This document shows positions 32,213 to 39,959 of a stretch of DNA of 39,959 nt, piece by piece. This DNA comes from Obelidium mucronatum (taxonomy: Eukaryota; Chytridiomycota; Chytridiomycetes; Chytridiales; Chytriomycetaceae). Position 1 is the stretch's first letter; the number at the start of each line of letters is the position of its first letter. Below the pieces are notes generated by a model that searched no databases, was not told the origin of the DNA, and worked only from the letters and a program-made list of their open reading frames with translations. The stretch is from positions 1 through 39,959 of the forward strand of contig JAIVFH010000246.1 in NCBI GenBank assembly GCA_025765595.1, given 5' to 3'. The translations under genes and the position numbers were made by a program.

Positions 32213-35200
32213 ATGATTAGAATAGGGGTTTTGTGTGTTTTCTTTGGTATCTTTAATAATATATACTGTATAGATTTTTTATGATTCGTTTATCAAGCAA
32301 GTTCCGATGGACATTTTTTCAGGTATGGAGGGATTTACACTCACAACCCAAAAACAGAAGTGTGGAATCGTTCCAAAGGAATGTCATCTCCAACAGACAA
32401 CAAGAAGTCATCGAACATTACGATCGCGTTTATTGGACCCTACAGATTGTGCGTGAGTGAATCAAAGTGTCGATCTTGACATTAAATGTCACATGCTCAG
32501 GTTTCCTGGACTGAAGTACAATGGTTCGCTTATCATTAGCGGTTACGAGCAGCAAAATGTTTCAATAATGAGCAGTCCAGCAAACTGGGGAGCTAAAACT
32601 TGGTGGTACTGGAACCAGATTGGAGCTCAGGTATAAAATTAAATTCGTACGCTACATATATGCGCCATTTTCAGGAATATGTCACGTTCATACTTCAAAT
32701 CTACAAGTTTGCAATAGATAATATCAACAAAAATCCAAATGTCCTGCCAAATACTACAATCGTTATCAAGCGGTTCAATGACTATTGTAAACGTTCAAAT
32801 GTCTGTGGTGGATCTGCCATGACAACGGCTCAAGAAATATACGAAAATCATCCAGGTGAGAAAAGAGCGAGAGGGAATGAGAGTGAGATGAGAGAGTCAA
32901 GAAATTAATATAGTGTATATTTTCGAAAACAGATGTTGTTGCAGTTTTTGGTGACTTTTATGGAAGCACAGTTCGGTAAGTCCGAAAGCACTCAGACTCA
33001 CAAAAAATCAAGATAATAATTTATTATTAAAGATACTCGGCACAAGTGTATTCCCAGTTTCAGGTAAATAGCGTATTGCTGGTTATTAAGTTTTTAAATC
33101 ATACAACAGCTCCCATTTTGTGCCAGTTCTGTTGCGAAAACTGTCCTTCTGGACAAGAACAAGTATCCGTATTTCTTTCAAACCATAACCGGTGAGAAAC
33201 ACAACCTTTCCAATTTAAAATGCTAATCAGCATAATAGTGTCGGGAATAGGTCAAGCTGTCTTTCAACTTTTAAAGTTTTGGGATGTAAAACGAGTCGCA
33301 ATAATTTCAGAATCATCTCATTGTAAGTAGCGTCCTTAAAGCTTTCTTTGCTGCAGCATTCCTCCTTGACACGCCAAAAAATGAAGCCTGTGATGACACA
33401 ATAATCAACCCTTTAATCGCCAATGGAATCGAAATTGTTGAAAACCTTCAATCTGTCACTTATAAGGACGCAAAGTTTATTGCTGATTCCATTGAACGGG
33501 TGGGTGCGCGGTATTTGATATATTGCGGTGGATCGAGTGCAATGGGGAATACATATTTGACACTGAAGACAAAGTAAGGATTTCGAAACCCAAACGTTAA
33601 ACAGTTATATTAAATTATCTTATAATTCTCCCGGGGGTTCTCAGGCTGAATCGTCTTGTGGGTCCAGATTATGTCTGGTTTCCCCTAAACGGCTGTGATG
33701 CAATGGCTCCTCCTTCTGGAAATGCAACAAAAGGTTTGGCTTTCTGATTATAGCCGTAAAAAAGTTCTCTTTTGGCGTATTAACAAGCATGGAACTGGCT
33801 TTAGACTTTGGGAAAGGATACAGCAATTTGTTTCAAGGAATAATCCAGCCCTATGGACTCAATTTGAACACTCCTGGAATGACCCAACTTCAATCCAACA
33901 TAACTCGACAAGTGAATATTTTTCAAGCTCCGTGGGGGTAAGAAAGTTTTATATTATCACTCAATTATTGATCTCAAATGATCCCAAACAACTTTAGATG
34001 GCGATATAGTTTACAGACTCTCGCGAGTTGGTTCAACACTCTCCCTTCACATGACTGTACAGCGCTTTTAGCTTATGGAATGGATCAGGTATTTTTTTTT
34101 ATTTTTTATTTTTCCTTTCTTCTTGTGGATATCTGAACCGTTTTTCTTTTGTATTACTAAAGCTTCTGCGAAACAATCCTTCATTATCTCTGGCGGATTT
34201 ATCTTCACGAGTTCTTCAAAAACACATGAATTACACTGCGTTCATGAGCACTGGTGGAGTTTTCTCCTCGTGCAACGCAAATTCCGTATTTACGATTTCA
34301 ACCAAAAAAAAAAAAAATCAGGCTTGACAGGACTTACAGGAGATCCGCTCACCCTCACAGAAAATGGAGATACAGCTGCTACATTTATTTTCCAGTACTT
34401 TAATTATACTCCGGCATCTATCCGTAAGAACCCCTTGCTCTTGATGTAGTTTCTCATTTGACCGCTTCTTTTTCTCGGGGTTCTTATAGTGTTTGGGTAT
34501 ACGGACTCTCGACAAACGAAATTTCAGTATGCTAGTTTGGATATGAAGACGTATTTGACTGCAGCCACAAACAACACGATGGTTTTCTTTGGAGGTACTA
34601 TTTGGTTCCCTATATTCCACATGCTCAGGACTTGAACTTTTTGTTTCAAGGTGGCTCGATTCCACCGCCAGATGGGCCCATTTACACAACAGACACAATT
34701 GACCCCCTCAGTCAGCAGGGAGAAATTCTCACTGGCTTATCCGCTATCGGAATCGCAATATCCGTCTCGTTGCTCTTGTTTGTCCTGTCGTTTCGAAAGC
34801 AAACAACCGTTAAATCTGGGTCCATTATATTCCTCAGTATCCTCGCAATAGGATCAATACCGGCATATACATCTATTCTTCTGTCTATTGGTGATGAGTC
34901 TGTATTTAAATGCTCAATCAGACCGTGGCTTCAGTTGGTTTCACTGTCGATTATTCTGGGCTGTTTGATTGTTAAAAATGGTCGCGTTTGTATGGTTTAC
35001 AATGCGAAATCCAAGATTTCTAAAAAGTTTGTGAGCGATTCGTTCATGTTGTTTTTACTTGGCATGATTGTGGCTATGGAACTGGTTTGTATATGCTTTC
35101 TTCTCGTTATGTGTTTGGCTTGGACACCAAATTTACAATGTACTTTTTTTCTTCTTTCCGTTCAAGATTCTATTGGGAATATACCACAAGCTGTCGCGTT

Positions 35201-36142
35201 TAAGAATCCAAACCGAGGTTGTTCGAAACAGCGTTCTCCAAAAGACATGCACCAACAGATTACCAGGAGCCGCCTATATTCTTTGGATTTACAATTGCCT
35301 TCTCATTGTACTTCTTGTTGGAATCACGTATGCAAGCCGGAATGTCGGACCGAACCATAGTGAAGTGACTCTCCTTATTACAACCTCTGCTGTTTCTATT
35401 ATTGTTGCAATCCTTGTGGTGGTTCTTAGGCAAGATACCACCTCAATTGCCCAAACTGAGTTTGCCACTTCGGTGCTTATTTGGGTAGCAATTTCAACCC
35501 CGATAGTACTGAATTTGTTCCCAAGGGCGGTTCCTATTATTGGAGATAAGACTGGAACTTGGGTGTCTACAGGGAGCAGCAGTACGAAACGCATGTCGAC
35601 TTCTAAAGGGAATTATCAACCTGTGGCAAGACCCTCCGAGTTAACAAAGAATCCATTCTTTAAACGCAAAAACACCTCCTTTTCATCCTCTGTAAGTTTT
35701 TCTCGTTCTTTTTGGAGGCGGGGATTATAAAAAACTTCTGTTTTAAAAGATCCCGGCAACCCTTGCCATCTATTCCAGCAAGATAATTCCATTAAAATGG
35801 TACTCTGGTTCAATTTGTATTGGTTACATTGGAATGAAACATGTCGCCATCTTTGTCGTTTCGCCTGAATTTGAAATCCAGCCAAAAGCCCTTGAATTGA
35901 AAACACAACAACCCCTTCCCGAAATCGAAACGCTGACTTGTGTCAACAATGGTAACGAGTTTTTTCGACTTCAATTGGCGTGCCACGGCGGTGTTGTGGT
36001 GTTATTGGATTTTGTGAAACGCGACTTTGCTGAAAAGGTCAGGACTGCTGTTGGACAGGATATGCCAGCGCCGGATGAGAAAGTGCCTGAATCAGCACGG
36101 GTTTTGAAAAATGAAAGTTTGAAAGTTCGTCCTTTTAATTGA
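32213..36142 (+). CDS. Class C GPCR, GABA-B receptor-like (copy 2)
   Basis: Many short exons. A likely signal peptide (MIRIGVLCVFFGIFNNIYC) begins at 32213. The Venus-flytrap domain shows ITIAFIGPYRL, NWGAKTWWYWNQIGAQ, FAIDNINKNPNVLPNTTIVI, DVVAVFGDFYGSTV, LPFCASSVAKTVLLDKNKYP and IADSIERVGARYLIYCGG. The 7TM region runs from GGSIPPPDGPIYTTDTID through VKSGSIIFLSILAIGSIPAY, SLSIILGCLIVKNGRVCMV and ILWIYNCLLIVLLVGITYA. Then come SRNVGPNHSEVT and VLIWVAISTPIVLNLFPRAV. A cytosolic tail follows with a Ser-rich stretch and a second globular part ending at 36142. It is likely a plasma-membrane receptor for amino-acid-like ligands coupled to G proteins. Its paralogue is on the opposite strand at 19280-23110. 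The joint between signal peptide and YQASSDGHFFRYGG is not resolved. Confidence 0.85.
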
Positions 36143-36185
36143 AGATAAAAAATAAAAGTAATAATTATATATAAGACAATAAGCA

Positions 36186-37532
36186 ATGCAATCAGCCCGT
36201 CTAACCTGCCGCCTCATCGATCCCATCCCTTGGACCAATATCCTCTCAATTGAATCTTTTCTCAAACAGCTCAATGCAACCGTCAAGCCAAGCGCCAATC
36301 CATTCACGTTTCCCGGCTTGTCCAACGCCATCCAACACGAATCCTTCAAAGAAACATTCTTCGTTTCTCTTCTTCCGCAAATTGTCAACTGGGCGTCTAA
36401 CGCTCCTTCTGCTTTGAAACCTTCATCAAACGGAACAGTTGAAATCTGCAGCCGCCACGTGGAAGATGATGAAGCGGCCCCTTCTGTCGATGCCGAAACA
36501 GCCCGCTTCGTTCTCTCAAACATGTTTCTCTTGAACACTCCAACGAGCTCTCCAAACGCGGCTGTCGGCTCACTCGATCTGACCCGTCTGTTTTCAAATT
36601 CACAATCAGTAGCAATAGCACGGATTCTCTGTCTCCTTTCATACTTTCAAAGTGCACAGTATTTGGAATCCAACGGCTCTCTATCGCGCAAAATTGAATT
36701 CGAGAGGAAACGCGTGGGTAAAACTCAACCAGCAGTTGACTGGGAAACTATTCCGCAGCAAACGCATTTTGCTGACGTGTCAATTTTGCCTTCCAGCATG
36801 GAATCCTCAAACGCGCGCTTCTTTGTCGACTTTGCAAACAAATATATACATATCCACGAAATCATTGGTTCCGCGACACAAGAAGAAGTCCTATTTTCTT
36901 GTTGCCCTGAAGCGTTTCTGGGGATTGCTTTTTGTCCCGTCTTGGCTGATGATGAAGTGATTGTCATTCGTAATGTGAAACGGTTTGTTGAGTATACTGG
37001 TTATGGGAAATCGTTTGCATTCGTTGGGCCTGTTGATGAACATGTTGTCTTGGATCTTCTGGTTATGGATGCCGTTTGTATGAATCATTTCGCTGTTTCT
37101 TCAGTATTGAGAGATATGAATAAGGCTGTGTTGGCTTTTTCTGTGGCTGCTTTAGCTACGTCTGGCTCAGTGGATGGTGAAGCAGTTGTTACCGGGCATT
37201 GGGGCTGCGGGATGTTTGGTGGAAACAAGACCCACAAGTTCATTCAGCAATGGCTTGCTGCATCTGTGAGTAACGTCAAGCGATTGGATTACGCGCTCTT
37301 TGGGGACCAGGAATTGGCGGAATTTTGGGACAAGGTTATGAATGCGGTCAAGGCAAAAAGTTGGACTGTTTCAGAAACGTATATTAAACTGTTGAAGAAA
37401 GGAACAAAAGAGGATTGGAAGCGCGATGGTTCTTTTGAAGCGTTTGTGGCAAGAGTTTTGGGAATCAAACACCTTGAGCAACAGACTCCTGATGAAATCG
37501 TCGATCAGAGTCTGCAATGTCGTCTTATTTAA
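36186..37532 (+). CDS. Poly(ADP-ribose) glycohydrolase-like protein (PARG)
   Basis: A single exon of 448 aa with the PARG catalytic-domain layout. The N-terminal helical part (IPWTNILSIESFLKQL, HESFKETFFVSLLPQIVNWA) leads to LLSYFQSAQYL and the macrodomain-like core: FVDFANKYIHIHEI, ATQEEVLFSCCPEAFLGIAF, FVEYTGYGKSFAFVGP, MDAVCMNHF, and GHWGCGMFGGNKTHKFIQQW. The paired glutamates of the PARG signature (Q-E-E) are present. However, the glycine triplet that normally precedes them is replaced: FANKYIHIHEIIGSATQEE aligns without gaps to the usual F-A-N-x-x-x-G-G-G-x7-Q-E-E. PARG hydrolyses poly(ADP-ribose) chains; with this change the activity here is uncertain. It follows the GABA-B-like gene by 43 bp on the same strand. 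Confidence 0.9.
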   Translation: MQSARLTCRLIDPIPWTNILSIESFLKQLNATVKPSANPFTFPGLSNAIQHESFKETFFVSLLPQIVNWASNAPSALKPSSNGTVEICSRHVEDDEAAPSVDAETARFVLSNMFLLNTPTSSPNAAVGSLDLTRLFSNSQSVAIARILCLLSYFQSAQYLESNGSLSRKIEFERKRVGKTQPAVDWETIPQQTHFADVSILPSSMESSNARFFVDFANKYIHIHEIIGSATQEEVLFSCCPEAFLGIAFCPVLADDEVIVIRNVKRFVEYTGYGKSFAFVGPVDEHVVLDLLVMDAVCMNHFAVSSVLRDMNKAVLAFSVAALATSGSVDGEAVVTGHWGCGMFGGNKTHKFIQQWLAASVSNVKRLDYALFGDQELAEFWDKVMNAVKAKSWTVSETYIKLLKKGTKEDWKRDGSFEAFVARVLGIKHLEQQTPDEIVDQSLQCRLI

Positions 37533-37650
37533 AAATTTGAAATAAAAAAAAACGCGTCAACTAGAATTCTCTAGCGAGTCGCTAATTCCAAACGACTCAA
37601 GTTATTAAAGTGATTTACTTTTGAGGTAATTTGATTCTCAAATCCCAAAC

Positions 37651-38759
37651 ATGTCCATCACGGACTCAGAGACCCACACAATCTATGAGATTCTCTCCTC
37701 CACGTGCGCGATATCCATATTCGCGAACATCTGCCTCGTCGTATCGGTTTGGAGAATCAAGAAACTCCAACAACCGTTTCACAGGCTGCAGGCTTATTTG
37801 GCAGCCTCTGAGATCATTGTGGCCATATGCTGGATGATTGGGAGCGCAATATCACCGATAGAGCCCTTGTGTATGAGTTTTGGAGTTGTTTATCAGTTTG
37901 CTGTGACAGCTGTATCATGTTGGACGATGGTGCTTTCCATATTCTGTTATCTGACAATCACCTACAGCCCATCAGTGGCGAAAAAATACTGGATTTGCTA
38001 CCACTGCTACGTATGGGGATCTTCTCTTTTTTACGCGTGCATACTATTGCTTGTTCAAGTTACAAGCAAGGCCAGTAATGTATTAGGAGACTCAACGTTC
38101 GAGTGCTGGATATCAAACCAATACCCTATACTGCGAATCGCCCTCTTTTACGTGCTACTATGGATTCATTTTATAATTATTCTTTGCTTGTATGGGTTGA
38201 TGATACGTCGAGTGGCGAGTGTTTCAGCAGAAGCATGCGAGGAATCAAGCTCAGCTCAGAATCATGCTGTGACGACAGCAAGTATTAGCACCACAAACAC
38301 GAGCATCAGCAGCAGCACTACAGGGAAAAGCCAAAGAAGCTTTGTGGATAGCGCGTTTAATGTGACTGCGGCATTATCTCTGGCGCATGCACCACCGGTT
38401 CCCTCATTACCGCTGGATCGGAAGGCTTCTGTGCAAGGCGGGGAACCCGTAAGTCGGGCGTCGACTCTCACTCCTCGTAAGGAACGACCAGAACGCGTTT
38501 CAGTTGAGTGGGAATACTCAGCATCGGTCTGCTGAAAGCAAAAAGCGAATGCTGGGGAGAGGTGGGATTGTGGCGATTGGATTCCTACTTGTCATGGACA
38601 CCTGCAACAGTTCATCGGATTGCATCTGTTTGGTATAATTTGGAGGTTCCGTTTTGGTTTAACGCGATGGTTGCTGTTTCGTTTGGTGTTTCGGGGTTGT
38701 GGAATCCGCTTGTTTTTTTCGCTTCGTGGTATAGGAATTATCAACGGCACAAAACCTGA
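37651..38759 (+). CDS. cAMP receptor-like GPCR (Dicty CAR family), copy A
   Basis: Seven membrane segments: ILSSTCAISIFANICLVVSV, AASEIIVAICWMIGSAIS, FAVTAVSCWTMVLSIFCYL, WGSSLFYACILLLVQVTS and IALFYVLLWIHFIIILCLYG. A Ser/Thr-rich third cytosolic loop follows with APPVPSLPLDRKAS, then GRGGIVAIGFLL(S)WTPATV and VSFGVSGLWNPLVFFASW. The layout matches the Dictyostelium cAMP-receptor-like family. Two single-base shifts interrupt the last quarter: one in CATCGGTC (about 38528) and one in CTACTTG (about 38587). Past them, homology to copy B continues in the new frame to the stop at 38759. The ligand is unknown. Confidence 0.82.
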
Positions 38760-38827
38760 CGAAAAAAAAAACTTATTTAAGTGTAAAACAGTCCAGCAGT
38801 TCTATTCCCTATTTTTTTTGGGGAAAA

Positions 38828-39952
38828 ATGGAGGTGCTTACCAGCAAGGAAACCCTAGGGATAATTCTCCACATCCTCTGTCCAATCTCGATTATAGCTA
38901 ATCTATCACTGATTGTATCTGTGTTGTATTCCAAGCATCTTCAGACCGCGTTTCAAAAGCTTCAAACATCCCTCGCCTGCTGCGAAATTGTCGTCGCCAT
39001 ATGCTGGATCACTGGCAGCGCGGTTGCCTCCATCGATCATTTATGTATCTTCATGGCCTCACTTTATCAGTTCTTTGCAACAGCCGTATCGAGTCTGGCG
39101 ATGGTCATTGCGATATTCTGCTATTTGACAGTGATCTACAGCACAAACATTGCCAAAAAGCACTACCTGTGGTACCACTTTTACGTCTGGGGCTCTTCCA
39201 TTCTCATGACATGTTTTCTACTCCTCCTTCAAATCACAATGAAAGGAGGAGAGACCGTTATCGGAGATTCAATATTCACATGTTGGGTCTCCCCACACCA
39301 CCCCGCGATCCAGATTGCTCTTTTATACGCGCCATTGTGGATTCACTTTATCGCGATTGTATCGCTCTACATCAAAATGTATCTCAAAGTGTGGATGGTC
39401 ACCAAAGAGCTGTATGATGATAACTTGGTTCCCATCTTTAAGGCTTTCAGTGGTGGGCAAACAACATCGACGTCGACACCGCCAAGCTCGAATGGAAGTA
39501 GTGGGAAGAGTTCGGGGAGGAGTGAGCATGATACGCCGCCTGGGACGGGTGCTGCTTCGGCTATGATGCAGCAAACGAGTACCAATATTCCACCAGTTCC
39601 TCCATTGCCGCTTGAGCGACGGGCTTCGTTGTATAACCCGCCAATTCAAAGAGAGCGGCGGACTTCTGTTGCTAGTAATGCTGGAACTGTTTTAAGTAAC
39701 AACAACGGTGTTATTTCCAGTAAAATCGCCAGTATGAAGCGGATGTTGGGAAGAGGGCTGATTGTCGCGATGGGATTTCTCTTTTCATGGACGCCTGCAA
39801 CTATATGCAGCATTTTAGCAGTTATAGGGCAAGAGATCCACCATTCTGGTTAAATGTGCTGGTGGCCATCAGTTTTGGAGTTTCTGGACTGTGGAATCCA
39901 GCAGTGTTTTTTATGCATGGTACAGGAATACTGGAAGGAGGGGTAGTAGGTA
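38828..39952 (+). CDS. cAMP receptor-like GPCR (Dicty CAR family), copy B
   Basis: Tandem paralogue of copy A, 68 bp downstream. It keeps the same membrane segments (IILHILCPISIIANLSLIVS, CCEIVVAICWITGSAVAS, FFATAVSSLAMVIAIFCYL, VWGSSILMTCFLLLLQITM, IALLYAPLWIHFIAIVSLYI). It has an even longer low-complexity third loop with the shared NIPPVPPLPLERRAS. Segment 6 (GLIVAMGFLFSWTPATI) is followed by a frame change near 39833 (GAGA), after which PFWLNVLVAISFGVSGLWNP gives segment 7. The end lies almost at the window edge, and a further shift at the T run near 39910 is needed to keep YAWYRNTGRRGSR. The shared Pro-rich loop motif may bind SH3- or EVH1-type partners. Confidence 0.82.
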
Positions 39953-39959
39953 GATGATC

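Overview
The window is nuclear eukaryotic DNA with short GT-AG introns (about 30-120 nt), tightly packed genes and mixed strand use. It carries class C (GABA-B-like) and cAMP-receptor-like GPCRs, a Cry-DASH photolyase homologue, VMP1, KAT14, HEATR6, PARG, dynein light chain LC8, TRAPP Bet3 and F-box/LRR proteins of the G-x-I-P type. That mix fits a zoosporic fungus, most likely a chytrid; this placement is an inference from gene content and no marker gene proves it.

Layout. 0.3-2.3 kb (-): triple-RRM RNA-binding protein. 2.5-4.7 kb (-): BTB/POZ gene plus a truncated second copy of its BTB start. 4.7-5.6 kb (+): BET3. 5.64-14.47 kb: an F-box/LRR gene on + split by a ~7.8 kb Helitron. The element carries a complete Rep/helicase gene (+, six exons) and a divergent 309-aa gene of unknown function (-, three exons). 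15.1-16.7 kb (-): Cry-DASH, divergent from VMP1 (+, to 19.2 kb), whose first recognised intron is filled with GCC-GAA-GGC palindromes. 19.3-23.1 kb (-): GABA-B-like receptor. 23.2-24.4 kb (-): second F-box/LRR gene. 24.4-26.8 kb (-): KAT14 acetyltransferase. 26.9-30.2 kb (-): HEATR6. Then on +: LC8 (30.7), RCE1 CAAX protease (31.1), a second GABA-B-like receptor (32.2-36.1), PARG (36.2-37.5) and two tandem cAMP-receptor-like GPCRs (37.65 to the end).

The most unusual content is the Helitron. Cutting it out at a shared TAGC restores one F-box/LRR reading frame. Five of the seven introns in its two genes, plus the 3' flank of the small gene, carry a TTCCAATAA-N7-TTATTGGAA palindrome that is almost always 25 bp long. 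Its arms are conserved while its loops vary. I found no intact copy outside the element. A second palindrome family (ACCGCC-GAA-GGCGGT) also sits in introns, in VMP1 and as a decayed trace in RCE1.

Many single-copy genes show one-base frame breaks inside conserved domains, mostly extra bases and often in short homopolymers, while both Helitron genes are unbroken. This looks more like consensus error than mass pseudogenisation, so start codons and some exon joints are approximate.
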